Shown: positions 31,753-44,600, numbered from the stretch's first letter. The stretch is DNA of 64,000 nt from Platycnemis pennipes (GCA_933228895.1 OW121847.1:90251656-90315655); one strand, 5' to 3'. Translations and numbers: made by a program. Notes: generated by a model not told the origin, from the sequence alone.

Positions 31753-33261
31753 TAAAACAATCATTATTCGTTAAAAACATGTTTAAATAGAATAAGGCAA
31801 GGTGTGGTGATTCATAAAATAGCCCAAACCAATTTTGGGCCAATAGCCCAAACTCCAATTTCTTACGAAAGAACCATTGACCCCTGAAGCAATACATCAA
31901 TATACTACGCGTCAGTTTCCAAATTCACTCAACCTGCAAGGAGAGAGTACTAAAAAAAACCAGCCCTTTAAGATATGCGTGGATAAATCATCAATCGCCG
32001 ACCATGGGTTGGACACATGGCCAAAAATATGCTACTGTTTTGTAAGAGAAACTAGTTCCAGTCAGATTTGCACAAGACACATGGTATTAAACGATTATAA
32101 ACAAAGCGAAGTTATTCCGAAACAGCATTTATAGATATTTTATCAGATACATTACGGGCTAAGCTGCCAAAATTACGCCTTCTTGTTATTTTTCCCCCTA
32201 TACTGATCGCTAATTGCTCGAGGAAAGAGATAAATCTTTATTTCTTCCGTACAGCAGCATTTCTCAAATATTCTCCACCAGATTGATGTATCTTTTTTCA
32301 CGCATAAAATATTTCACCAACGAAACAAGAATCTCAGTTGAGTATTGGTATTCTTACAGTTGAGATTCTGGAATGAACCGTGAAGGGTAAAATATTATAC
32401 TTCCCGATCACTCCATTTACTATATTGAAAATATTAGGCTGGCACAATGATGAGTTCCTATGCGATATCATAGAAACAAATCCTCCGTAGTACTCATTAT
32501 AACTGGATGATTAGCATTTCTGAATACGAGTGAACAAACATAAAAAGTGTTTCCATATATTGATGACTGACGAGAAGCAGTTTTTATCCAAATAATCGAC
32601 CGTACGCTCCTGAAAAACTATTGTACGTCGAAAAAGCAACTGGATTTTGCTAACATGCATACTTCCATATTGCAGCCATAATTGCCTCCGTCTTCATATT
32701 TCATATTAATACGATTTCAAGGTCACAATATTTCTCTACATTCCCAGATAGACTATAGTAGCCATAAGACACACTGACACTTCTTCGCTGGTAAATACCT
32801 TATCTCTTATACCAAAGACTTAGGCTCAGTTAATGTCAAGTATCTTGATCACTGACTAAACTTATCCTAGCATTGCATGTTTTTCGCTCCTAATGGACAG
32901 CAACCATTGTTTCTGTGTGACAGCAGAGCCGAAACCAATTACTATTCCTGGGCTAAAAGCAGGTTAATCAGCACCGATGGCGGTGAATCCATTAGAGACG
33001 TCCTCTTGCCAGCATGGTAACTACGAGGGTAGCCTTTTAAGTGTCGGGAATAGAACATTCCTTATCACCTAGCAACTATAAATGGTGTTTATAAACAACT
33101 TTTTGAGTTGGTTAATGCCCATGCAAAGTTCCATTAAGATCGGCCTGATAGTTTAAAAACGGTGACGTGTCAAAGTTCCCAAGTCGCTGTACGAAATGGA
33201 ATTACGTCATGAACAGCACCGCACGATAATTTTCTATAACGTCTCTGCCTCAGTGACGAAC
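31753..33261. other. No feature seen
   Basis: AT-rich non-coding DNA between a MITE and the mariner fragment. Confidence 0.5.
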
Positions 33262-33625
33262 CGCGTGAAGGGCGACCAAAATCCGCCGTCACTCAAGAAA
33301 ACGTGGTTGCTGTACCTAACATGGTTCTGGAAGATCGTCATGTTACATACCGTGAGATTCAGGCATCATTGGACATCTCAGGGACCTCAGTTTAAAAGAT
33401 CTTACACGAAGAGTTAGGTGTTAAAAAATTGGGTTCCCTCTGGATACCGCACCTCCTCACAGAAGAACAGAAAGCAGCTCGAGTCAAATGGTGTCGAAAT
33501 ACTCTGCAACGATTCAACTCAGGAGCATCAAAGCACGTTCACAACATTTTTAGTGGTAATGAATCATGGATGAAAAAGTCCCCAAACAATGTTCGTGTCC
33601 AAAGCTCAGAAAGGAGAGGAAAGTA
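33262..33625 (+). pseudogene. Mariner transposase fragment, second subfamily
   Basis: Reads VLEDRHVTYREIQASLDISG and, after a stop, KILHEELGVKKLGSLWIPHL, LTEEQKAARVKWCRNTLQRF and a decayed catalytic motif (SGNESW in place of TGDESW). Frameshifts and stops are present. It differs from the copy at 1507. No TIRs were found around it. Confidence 0.85.
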
Positions 33626-34639
33626 ATATGTATCAACAGCTCGCCGATAACTATTGGCCCACTCTCGTATATTTTAACTGCGTATATTTTAATCGCCATA
33701 TTCCATGTCGCAGGATATATCACTACGATAAAATTAACAGTTTTGGGTTTCGACTGGAGAGGCTTACGGATAAATAGAACGTGATGCAAACTTGGATTAT
33801 CTGTAGGGCACATCAGCGCTAAGCTGATAGTCTCTTGACATGAAATTATTACGATACCAAAAAAGATCAAGAAACTCTGTCGTACTCGGAGACGAAATGG
33901 AGTGAGAAATAAAGGAAAACAAAAGAAAAGACAGATGCAGGTATTGGTCAATCACATGCGACAATTATGCGCAGGGTGTGAGGGAACAAGGCAAGGGAAA
34001 AATAACATGGGCACTTTGATATGGAAAAAAAACAAAATACTCTTTTAAATTTCACCCCCTAACTATAATATACTCGATTTCTCCACTCCGTCCACGTTTA
34101 ATTCAAATCCCATTGATTTCTTCAGCGGATTTATTGGTCTTCTTATATGCCAACTACAAAAGGAGCAACACCACAACAAATCGAAGAAGTGCGATTATCG
34201 ATACAGCAAATACGAGTATATGCACAAAATCATTAATACCTACATAATTATTGCTGTAATTAGGGAGAGCAACTGACAATGACATTTATACCAATAAGAA
34301 TATTTGGGAATACTTGGGAAACGTTGAAGAGCTGTTAGAAGGTGGAGGAATGACGGGAAGCATTAGTATGCTGGTAAAGGCTGTTCAGGTACTCCATCGG
34401 GTCACATAGGTATGTACTTCATTTCTGCCGTCGTACATCAAAATGTCGACAGCAATGCAGATTAATACCCCACCAGCCTTTACCAACACCATATGCTGGG
34501 AAAGCACCCGAATGCACCCTTCTTTATTAGTTTGCTATTAGAGAAAAGTGTAAAGGAGCCAACTCTTTCCAAGCTGTTAGTGTTCGTGGAAGTCGTCCGA
34601 TTTCTAAGAGTATTTGCGTCCTTCTGAATAGGTTCATAG

Positions 34640-34905
34640 TCAGATGAGAGTAGGAATTTTCAGAGATAGGAGGAAGAGTGGAGGGAAACTCGGCGTCGGA
34701 ATTAGCTTGCTCTCAACGGAAGGCGCCACAAGGGGTCCATGGTTTAACGCCCCATCCGTCGGACGAATACTGCCCTCGAAGAGCTCTCCACAAAGCACCC
34801 ACAAAGGGACCGTTATATTGACGAAAATCTCTACCTTTGCCGAGATTAGAACCCGGGTGCTCGGGATTAAAAGCCAACTCTATCCACCACACCTAACTGA
34901 TACCC
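34640..34905 (-). repeat. SINE family A copy, minus strand
   Basis: Contains GAGTGGAGGGAAACTCGGCG, AAGGCGCCACAAGGGGTCCA, TTTAACGCCCCATCCGTCGG, AGCTCTCCACAAAGCACC and box B on the minus strand (ATTAGAACCCGGGTGC in plus reading, about 34846). Confidence 0.83.
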
Positions 34906-35194
34906 TTATTGTTCCATTCCCTGTTTTTAAACGCACAGAATAACGAATGTATTGAATCGAAGATACTATAGAATAAAGAAATTATTGGGAGCTAATACAC
35001 ATTTTAGGCTATTTCCGCATGACTGCCTGAATGTAACACTTAAGAGAGTACTGTGTTTGCACAAGATTTGTGGATTGTCAGTGTCGCACGATGTTGAATT
35101 GAGCTAGGAGGCTGTGTTGCATGTGAGTTGCACATCTAATGAATATAGTTGAGTTAACGTCGAAACGACTTTGGTTTTACCAACATTGAGATTA

Positions 35195-35345
35195 TAAACT
35201 GACCGACAATGCGTGTCGGGTGTGCGACAATCCTCTGCCACACACCCATACAGTGGCTTGCAGATTCCTGTGTGTATATATAGATGTCGCATGCAACGGA
35301 CAGAGTACCGCACTTGCTTTATACACCATAGGTACTTAATAGGAC
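35195..35345. repeat. Interspersed repeat B (CTCTGCCACACACC.. family)
   Basis: CCTCTGCCACACACCCATAC followed by AGTGGCTTGCAG and GATGTCGCATGC. The same core occurs at 30293-30330 and 44530-44590. No coding capacity. Confidence 0.5.
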
Positions 35346-36307
35346 CGGTATATTTCTTTAAAAAAATCTGACACTTCCGGGAATAAAACACGGGAATTCA
35401 GGAAGGATGATCCCGTTAACCTACCAACTGAACTTTAATCCCTTATATTTAATATTCCTATTTATTTCATGAAGTGTTTATTTGCAAATACTTAAAATGT
35501 GGATTCAATGTTCACAATTATTAGAAGACTAGATGAATCCGTGAATCTTACGTTAAGCCAGCTTAACCGTAATGAATACAAAATATTGGTGATTATATAT
35601 AAATAGCATGATTTTGGAGGAAACTTACTTCTGCCTGAAATAAAATCAACACCCAAGGTACTCAATAGGCCATGCATTATTCACTCACAATCCTCTCGGT
35701 TTGACGTCAATAACCTTCCTGGGATAGAGCTGAGCGAGTCATCAGTCACATGGCCGAATGAGACATGCATATGGGGAGATTAGGAGGAAAAAAATCGCCT
35801 AGCAGGAACGCCTCTGCTTGGTGGCACTGCTCGAAGAAAAACGCGCCTTCTACGAAATGAGAATGGCCTTGACGTCAACCAGAAGACACTAAAACCATAC
35901 TAGTAGTATTCTTTACTCTATGCTAAAACGGATAGGTCTCGCTGTAAGAGGATTCTGTTTAGAAAATAGTGACAAAAATGAACACTTTGCAGGCATATAC
36001 GCTCGTTTTCCCCCTAATTATTCCATTTCAATCAACGGAAACGTAAGTTAAACGTAATATTTTTCATTTCTGTCCGGTTAAACTTGCAAATAAAATTAAT
36101 CAAGAAGTATGAAATACAACGTTTCAATTCTGAAGAAAATCACACATTTTTGGATTATAATTCATCAGAAAAATAAATGCAATAAAAAACTTTGGTTTAA
36201 ATTTCTTTCGAGAACGTCCTTTTACATCGGCTAATGGCAAAAATATTTAACCTTCTCAATGAAACCTAACGCTAACTTTCTGTCAATAATTTCCTTTGTC
36301 TTTTTGA

Positions 36308-36983
36308 GGGGACTATCTATTAACAGGGTCATTCCACCTCAATTCAACAAACGTTTGTCCCTTAGGGTCTCAGATTTTGATAAAAATTGGTGTATGGGAA
36401 CAAAATCAACTCAAACTGAATATCCTCAAACAGTTTTGTGAAAAAAAATTTTTTGAGCGAATTATGCAGGTTTTAATTTTTTCGAATTTTTAGCAAAAAT
36501 CCGAGCCTTAAATCATATTATCACTTATATCTCCGCTTGTAATTGTCATACAGCAATGGTTAATAGCTCTTTTTAAAGCTAAATCTTTATTAAATGCAAA
36601 TATACCAATAAAAAATTATTTTCTTCTAAACCCTTTTGTTGTTAATTACTAATGTTTAAAAAATTGTTAGTAAACTTTTCTCAAATACTCCATCTCAGAA
36701 TCGGCCGAAACTTTTTTTCCGTAATCTCAACATACCCAGCTAACTATTCCAAAAATAAAATTTAGTGGCAATTCATAAATGCGTTTTTTATACATATTGA
36801 AACATTTAAAATTTTCTCTCGCCCGGCCCGTCGGCTCTCCCCCTTGCAATACATGCAGCGGACACGCGATGCAAGCTTAAAAATTTCCTAATTGCTCAAG
36901 TTCGTGGCTATATGAGATAAAAATATATTAGATTTACTGTTCAGTAAATCTAATCTAAGGAGGAGAGGACTAGCTATTAACAG
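36308..36983. repeat. Insertion of about 650 bp flanked by a 19-bp imperfect direct repeat
   Basis: GGGGACTATCTATTAACAG (36308-36326) recurs as GAGGACTAGCTATTAACAG (36965-36983), 17 of 19 identical. Inside is AT-rich DNA starting GGTCATTCCACCTCAATTC, and a perfect 13-bp inverted repeat with 2-bp loop at 36927-36954. Unknown element type. Confidence 0.45.
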
Positions 36984-37954
36984 TAAAGAGGCAACTAAAT
37001 GCTCAAAAAAGAGGCAGTAAAAAATCAGGATGTAGTGCGAGAATATATTTATATGGAGCGTGGCAGTCTGTAAGAGCTGACCTATCGCTTTTTAGTTATA
37101 GCACATGAGAGAAAAATGACAACCTTCATCACCTGAAATTATTCTTGTATATTGAAAAATAAAAATGTAAAAAACATCAATGCAAAAATATTCAGACTGT
37201 TGAAAAAGAAAAGATCCAAGAAGCAGAATACGGTTTTTAGCGACTCAAGCAATGCAACCGGGACGACACTCAATGAAAAATCGACTAAATATAACATCAG
37301 ATAGAAGACGATCCTGCGAATCAGAATTCATGCCAAAGGCTTTCCTCCGAACAGGATAAAGAACTTGGAGATACGGGAAAACTATTAGACAATAGGGGAA
37401 CAGTTAATAGCAAAACATTTAATAGACATCTCAAACGGTATAAAAATAAGTGCCATAAATGCTACTACTTTCAACGAAAACCGTCGAGCCTAGAAACAAG
37501 TGCCCGGAGATGACAAGGATAGCTATAGTAGGTGGGAGGTCATGCGCCCATAGGTGATCATATCGATGCGGAGATGAATTGCAGAGGAGAACCCAAGAGA
37601 CAAGTGGCTGCGTTCGAAAGATCCGCCGACCCCCACCAGACGCGTAGTTAGCTCACTCTGAATGGGAACAATCCTTTCATTGCGCTGGCCCACTTCCATT
37701 TTCGTTGCAGCCTATGCAAAGAAGACACACGCAAGCTAATCGAAGCACGAAGCCACATGCTCATTTGAGGAGTCCCATGTGAACATTTTCGTGCGCATCA
37801 GTCTCGATCGCTTACCTACTGCGCAGTCAAAGGGTTCTGATATATTTTTAAGGGTGACGCTTACTCCACGCATACATTTATAAATAAAACCAATAACGAT
37901 GAAAAATACTTTCTATCTGAACACAATTTTGGAGGCAATGGGTCGAGGGAATCA

Positions 37955-38040
37955 AGTTGAGTTAGTGCGATGGAAAAAGTAATGGCCTCCTACCGTGAGG
38001 GCCGTAATTCAATCCAATCAGAGGCAGAATGTTTGGGTCT
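37955..38040 (+). repeat. SINE family A head fragment
   Basis: GTAATGGCCTCCTACCGTGAG, GGCC and AATTCAATCC match the tRNA-like head of family A (box A-box B region). The body is not preserved. Confidence 0.5.
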
Positions 38041-38273
38041 TGTTCAGAAAGCAGACGCCACTCTTATCTTTGACTGCGTTTTGGTGGATATTTGTTGCTT
38101 ACTTTCCTCTAGTTGTTTAATTTCGTACTTAAATATTTGACTCTTTTGTTTCTCTCTGTCACATTGGTCACGTTCAGCAGATCTCCTGGTAGGACTTACT
38201 GGTGAGTCAACGGTGGACACTCAACGTTACCGTCACCTGAACGATTCCATCCTAGACGCTACGTCGCTCACCA

Positions 38274-38283
38274 GTCACGTGAC
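38274..38283. promoter_or_regulatory. Perfect GTCACGTGAC palindrome (CLEAR/E-box-like)
   Basis: Exact 10-bp palindrome identical to the consensus bound by TFEB/MITF-type bHLH factors. It lies about 19 kb upstream of the first V-ATPase coding exon, with no promoter visible nearby. A chance occurrence is possible. Confidence 0.3.
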
Positions 38284-38461
38284 ATTAGAGTAAAAACACG
38301 ACGATGGACTCGAATGTATAAAATCACTACGATGACTCGACAATCCCAAACTAATTCTCTGAAATCGTCAATTTCAGGCCTGCAATCAGTTTTACGTCGT
38401 TTTTAACGTTATCAGCAATTTAGAACGTTATTCCCTTGTAATCAATAGCAGATATGATATA

Positions 38462-38714
38462 TAGTGGTGTACGCAGGATTTCCTTCTGGAGGGGGTTTCA
38501 TTAATAATTATGTGTATAATTATACAATCGTTTAGAATATTACTCACTAAAACAATAATTAAGCAACGTTATCTTTTCGTGAAGGCAATTCCACTATATT
38601 TTTCAGCCCAATAAGCAAAATTCTAAACGCTTGTGGAAAATATTCATAATACAGTAAATTACGGGAATATATTTGGGGATTTAAACCCTTAACCCCCACG
38701 TCGGTACGCCACTG
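38462..38714. mobile_element. 253-bp TIR element with near-perfect 8-bp TSD
   Basis: Left end TAGTGGTGTACGCAGGA; right end reverse complement CAGTGGCGTACCGACG. Flanks are ATGATATA (38454-38461) and ATGATAAA (38715-38722), 7 of 8 identical. Related in its termini to the element at 31558. Confidence 0.7.
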
Positions 38715-38722
38715 ATGATAAA

Positions 38723-39519
38723 CTGCATGAATGAATAATATGGATTCATGGGCGCCGCCATATTGCTTCTCAGCTTATTGAACCAAGTCACCGGTTCAAA
38801 ATTCCCGGTGGAAAACATCGCGCATAATCCATAACATACTGGTGCTAACATCCATGGTGTGTAACCATCAAACGTTAAGCAGAAAGTTCCCACCGGTTCC
38901 TCAACTGACGAGCCTGCTGAACGCGACCAGGGAGTATCAGATAGAACAGCAGGTGCGTTACTGAATATTATTAAAGAATGTCCCCGTCCAAGGTCCTTAA
39001 TAATATTTGAATGTAGGGCAAGTTATTACGGAATTCCTCATTTTCAAGGCTATAATTTCATTCATATGTGAATAAATCATTAGGAGAATTTCCGAGATCC
39101 AGCAACTGGGGCGCACTTTCATACTATCGAAGGACTCTGGGCCCTTGCAAAAAAAACAATGTGGAATATAAGATGTCAAGCGCGCTTCTAGATTAATATG
39201 CATAACCTTACGGTGCCAACGTAATGCTGGAAAGGACTTATTCGAGCAAATAATACCGGACACTACTATGCTCAATCCTTTGTACTATTAAAGGAAAGCT
39301 AACCGGTTTTCAACCGGGTCAAAGGGTCTTATTCTTGTGTATATTTCCCGACTGAAACCAGAGACCTTTTCTTTAATTCTATATGCCGGAAAAGTACCAC
39401 ATATTTCTCTGTAGTGCAACTTTAAATTTGTGTGTGTACTAGTACTTACTAAAACAGAGTTCCAACAAAAAACAAGAAGAGCCTACTTTCTGAACGAGAG
39501 CAATTTTTTTGTAGCATTC
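38723..39519. other. No feature seen
   Basis: Non-coding, AT-rich; no family resemblance. Confidence 0.45.
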
Positions 39520-39655
39520 AGATCTCCACTTGAGTGCTGTGTGGAGAGTATTCGAGTTCAGTACTCGAAGGGGCTGTGGACCCCTTGGATACTTTCATTA
39601 AGAGCACGCCCACGCAGACGTCGGGTTTCTCACCTCACTCACTAACTGCGCACCC
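39520..39655 (+). repeat. SINE family A, partial copy
   Basis: ACTTGAGTGCTGTGTGGAGAG, GAGTTCAGTACTCGAAGG, GTGGACCCCTTGGA and GACGTCGGGTTTCTCAC. Head and tail are missing. Confidence 0.75.
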
Positions 39656-39739
39656 GAATAGACTACACTCTTAAACGTATAAAGTTAATCACACAATTGA
39701 CTACACTTAAGGTTTCTGGATACAAATTTAGTGGGATAT

Positions 39740-40235
39740 ACCAAAAGGACACCATCATCATTACTAGCCAACTAGCCTAAAATTGGTTTTACACTACTCT
39801 CTACACGATTACTATCGGCTAACTTTTTCATATTTACATAATTCTGCTCTTTCATATCCTTCAGTACTTGCTCCATTTATATCATGCGAAGGCTTCCTTT
39901 TCAAATCCTCCAATTAACTATCCCTTGACGAATGTCTTCATTAGGCTTTCTTGTCCCAAGATATGGCCGATTTATTTGTCCCATCTTCTTTAAAATGTCT
40001 TCAGAAGATTTCTCTTTCCTCTTACTCTGCTTAGAGCTTCTTCCTTTGCCACTCGGTCGATCCGTTTCATCTTAACCATTCTTTTCGCAGCACCACAATT
40101 AGAATGCTTCGAGTCTTGACTTCTCTGTTGCTGTTATCGTCCATGCCTTATTGCCATAAAGGAACATGCTCCCAATGTAAGTTCTAATGAAGCGTTTCCT
40201 GTCTCCAAGACTTGACCACGAGGACATCCCCACAA
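39740..40235 (-). mobile_element. Non-LTR retrotransposon fragment (RT C-terminal region)
   Basis: On the minus strand the text resembles the C-terminal part of endonuclease-reverse transcriptase proteins. A FLYGNKAWT-like start (about 40170) is followed by an EAF..W.CEK segment, DRVAKEEAL and an IGH-like segment, then ANR-like 3' text and a CATCATCAT tail. Many stops. Same family as 52934-53105 and 57364-57715. Confidence 0.6.
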
Positions 40236-40398
40236 TATCCTGTCCATATCTTGTCTATGCGGTGGAAGTGACTTGTGACAATTCAGAGAGTCTCAAAACC
40301 GAATATTCAGCAAGAATTACAATGATTCGGTTAACTCAATGCCAAATTCCTCAGGGCCCTTAAGAACCTAGGAATTAGAACCTAGGTGGTGCTGCGAA

Positions 40399-41640
40399 TT
40401 GAATTTAGCGACGGTCTGCACTAACTCAGTTTTGCATTATCAAGGTATACATTTTTTTTTACTTCTGTCACGAAGCTTCGTCGCACCACCTACCCCAAAC
40501 CATATTAGACGTTTTTTTCTCTTGAAATTCTTCCGCCGAACGTTTCATCCAATTTCACCTTCTCCGCATTGCTGGTGTTGGACGTCTCAAAAATGACGGT
40601 GATCCATTGAAACCTTGGTCGGTGGCGTTTATAAGTTGTGTGGATACTATTTTAATACTATTTACATGATACTATTTTAATTTTTCTTTCTTTTTTATTA
40701 TGTTAAGATTTCCACAAAGTGAAGCCCAAAACCATTTGTTTAATAAGAGAGAAATCGTTTGTTACCCAAACCTCTTCATCCGCTTGAAGATTTAAACGGC
40801 GTTCATGGTTCAGGGATTGACTCTTAGGATTCCGAAGTTAAACCATAGATGAGTCATCGAACTAACTTGGGGCCGACTTGCAGCAGTTTGAACAATGCGA
40901 GAGGCCCGAGGCAGGTACTCAAACCCACGACATTTGGGTCAGTAGGCGCAGCTCGGTACCCTTACTCGGCCGGCCTTTGGTACAAATCCGCTCACTTGAA
41001 CGTCGGCATCAGAACGCCTTTCGCTCCCTTCATCGCTTGCTTCTAGCCATTACCCTTCCTCTCCCCAACGAACGCTTTCCGAGAAGAAAGGCCGAAACGA
41101 TTCGAACCTACATAGTGCTACATAATTTATCATCCTTCACAAAATATATCGATGGATACACGGGGTCATTAATTTTGTGCCATTGGATTTTGTCTTTTTT
41201 TTAGAAGAACGCAGATGCAATAACGCGTAACACCAACACTCATTGTGCACAGATTTCAACACAGAAGTGAAGGAAGAGACCGTGGAGGTTAAGTTTGGCA
41301 AATATGTATGAGAGTCGACATATTGAGAAAAATGCATTGTAATTGCCGCATATATATTTATTTTACAACCAGGTTTGTCGACTAACCGACATCATCTGAA
41401 GAATTTGCCTATTCGACGAGACCTGGTCATACATCTAAAGGAGCTACATTTTTTTCATCATTACATCATAAGATTTCACACAGTTAAACCTTGGGACTTT
41501 TTTATTCATGAGAATCGACTTTCGCAAACTAAAAAGGCAAATACTAAGTGGAAGTTACTGCCATTCTTTCTCAGCATCAGTTGTAATAGAATTCGGTTTT
41601 ACGTGCTCCAATGGATAAGTTTATATTATAACTTATGTTG
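40399..41640. other. No gene seen; degenerate tRNA-like head near 40910
   Basis: AGGTACTCAAACCCACGACA (about 40913) resembles a decayed box B on the minus strand. The rest is featureless. Confidence 0.4.
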
Positions 41641-41990
41641 AGTCCTTGTCCCCGCCCCCCGTCGGTCCCAGGGGCGAGTGGCGCCCTTTTCTGGTTTTCC
41701 CAGGATTTGGGTGTCTCGGCAGTGTCGGCCGGTCCCTTTCTCCCGAGGTCACCAACAGTAGGGATTCGCACATACCCTTTGGTGTGGGAATTCCTTGGCG
41801 GTACCGCTAATCGAGGGTTCATTAACCCTTTCCCATCCTTTCCCTTCCTCATCATCTTCCTTGGCGTGGGTTACGCTTGGGTTTTTCAAGTAGTGTTCGT
41901 CGGACCACAGGAGCGTGTGGACGCGGACATGTGTCGCGCGCTTCGCCAGCAATCAAGCGGAAAATAAACGGAGTCGCTCGAAGGTGCCCT
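41640..41990. other. GC-rich block of unknown nature
   Basis: Sharply GC-richer than its flanks, with an abrupt start after ATAACTTATGTTGAG. It has open frames on both strands (110 and 92 codons) of low complexity. Possibly the end of a retroelement. Confidence 0.3.
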
Positions 41991-42079
41991 CGCCTTTTCA
42001 TTCATCACAACCTGGGGCACACGGCCCCGCGCGCACAACTTAAGATCTTATTTCTAAGAAAAGCACACAACATCCATGC

Positions 42080-42135
42080 CCTGAGTGGGATTCGAACCCG
42101 CGTCCTTTGGCTCTTTGCTCTTTCGTCGTGATGGT
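42080..42135 (-). repeat. tRNA-like SINE head (minus strand)
   Basis: GAGTGGGATTCGAACCCGCG is a good minus-strand box B context, followed by tRNA-like sequence toward 42135. Confidence 0.45.
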
Positions 42136-42814
42136 TTGGAGCACATTGTTCAACATCTGCATGCTTTAAGCCTTTCTATGTAAATTTTAAGCCTAAAAAT
42201 TATGTAAAAAGTATAAGCATAGTTAACAGTTTCCTTTGCTGTTCGCGTTATGCTGCAAAACATTTTCCTATATCCCTCAGCTTTGCTGGTCGATTTCTAA
42301 CTGAACTAGGACGAGAGAACTTGTTCACAAAAACTCTCTATAAAGAATAAAAATACAAAAAAAATCATAGAAAGTCAATAGAGGCAAGAAAACGACACAT
42401 ATTTTATAAAAAGTTTAGTGGTAGAAATGGTACCTCCTAAGTTTTCCTCGTCAAGTACTCTCAGTTTGCTGGTACCACTAGGTATGACAAAGCAATCAGT
42501 CAAGTAAAATTAAATTTTTCGTCACGTGTTAATTTTGTAGATTCTAAAAAATAGCGGAAAATAATTGTCTTCGATAAAACAAATGCCTCAAGAGTACGAA
42601 AAAATCGTGCTCGCCGTACAAAGAAGGAGAAACCTGCAGATGCTAAAGTAAACGAGGTGTTGTGCTGATCGCCATAAAACCATAAACGTAATTGTATACA
42701 TCTTTTTTGAAAAAAAATATGTTACACACACGCTGTCATTCGCTGAAGAGTAAATACTACTCGTGATTATTACTAGGGACATTACGTAATTACATACCTA
42801 CGAGTGGTCTCAAA

Positions 42815-43070
42815 AGGAGTAATTAAGAGAGTCCCTATTTCCAAGTTGAGCACTTTGGTGAGTCCTGGTTTGAATCCAGAGAGTCCCATGTGATTTCATT
42901 TCAAATATACAATTCACTTTGTAGGCAGACAACTCTTAGCATTTAGGGAACTCAGCGTCTTACCTTAACGGCTCAATTATTCCGACAATTTTCCTTGTCC
43001 TAAAACTCCTACTCATAAATATCCATCCCAACGACTTCAATGGCCTAAGCTGTCAGTGGCCTCCAAATAC
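42815..43070 (+). repeat. SINE family A, strongly degenerate copy
   Basis: CCTGGTTTGAATCCAGAGAG as box B, then decayed body and TGGCCTAAGCTGTCAGTGGC CTCC at the end, matching the CTGTCGGTCGCCTCC end of family A. Confidence 0.5.
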
Positions 43071-43819
43071 AGAAACAAGTAAGAAAGCTAAGGGTGTTAC
43101 CTTCAACAGGCTAACCTGCCGAAAGCAAGAACGTTAATAGGGAAAAATTGAACAATAAGTAGAAAAAAGGTCATTAGTTTGAGGACGGAGGGTCCCAGCT
43201 TATATGGCTATTTTTCTTGAATAGAAATAAGATACACCCTCACTTCTCAGACAGGAATTTGCGTAAGTGCAAATGCTACAAAAAAAAAGAGCCAAGCGTC
43301 ATCATTTTACTAGTCCTCGTGTTGATCGCCAAGGAAAAATAATACCAGAAAGTGATTCACCAGTCCAGTCACATGACTTTAATTTCACAATTATATCCGC
43401 TTATCAGGTCAGGATGGCAGAAATAAGAGGTATGGAAGATAACGACAAGTCACATGTATAACTACCTATCTTACGAAATCATGTGAGTCGATAAATGTAT
43501 AATACCTACTCAATGCTAAAGGTGCTGGATCGGTGATAAAATATGGTTACAAACAAAAGTTCGGGAAAAGCAAGCAGTTGCAGGTTTTACGTAAAAAATC
43601 TTTCAACCACCCAACTACGTGAATTATTCCATTGTGTAAGCGTTCCAGAGTAAATACTATTTAAGAGCACTCACAAACCAAACAGTATGATCAAGTTTTA
43701 GGCCCTATTATATAATCGGGACGTGTGTTTTATTCTAGGTAGTTTGATTATGAGGGTAAGTGACCGACAACTTAGGATGTCTACGTTCCTAAGGCTGTCG
43801 GGAATTTGATTTAGGTTGG

Positions 43820-44060
43820 GTTTCTTGGAAAATATGGAAAGGTGGAGAGGACTCCGGCGTCCGCACCAACCTACTCTTTCTTTTTAGCGACTGACACCAA
43901 AGGGTCTTCTACGTCCCCTACGAAGTGATATCAATTTCTCTGGATGTGCACCCTTGTAGAATCCGGGCTTTTGTTGAAAAAATCCATCACAACCTGAATG
44001 CGAAACTGGAGCCCCAGCATTGGAGGCCAGTACTCTACAACCAGCAAACCAGTCAGCTCC
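43820..44060 (-). repeat. SINE family A copy, minus strand
   Basis: AAAGGTGGAGAGGACTCCGG, CACCAAAGGGTCTTC and the tRNA-like end TTGGAGGCCAGTACTCTACA A. The central domain is eroded. Confidence 0.65.
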
Positions 44061-44524
44061 CTTTATATTCTCAAACAATCTAAGTCACTAAAGAATATGA
44101 AATATTTATGTAAACAGCTAAAACAAAAGCTCGTTTATATTTGAATGCCTTCCAAAATTTAATGCAGCATTTTTTACCAATATCTCTTTTCTCATACATC
44201 CCATCCCACCGATTTAAAAAAAGCAAGAATATGTTTAAATTCTACATGAACATCAGCGTCCGAAACAATATTCGTTAACAGGACGTTTACTCAGCTGGAC
44301 TGCTAGTCAACTTGATCGTTCTGCTGGTTACATCTGAGTAAATCGCGGTAGTACCTCCCAGGTAAGTTTAAAATGTCCCTTTAACTTGGCAAGCAATGGA
44401 ATATGATTTAGAGAAGCACGTTAAAAAACGTGGTAGAACTATAAAACGTAAGTGTTTCGAACCGGGAAAGCGTACATCAACATGTACGATTTGAACTTAT
44501 GATTTGAAATGCGCGCCCAGTGAT

Positions 44525-44600
44525 CTCCGACCCCCTGCCACACACCCTAGCGGTGATTTTCAGGGTATTGTGCACTTGCAGATGACATGTTGATTTTCCT
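44525..44600. repeat. Interspersed repeat B fragment
   Basis: CCCTGCCACACACCCTAGCG, GTGATTTTCAGGGTA and TTGCAGATGAC, matching 30293 and 35230. Confidence 0.45.
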
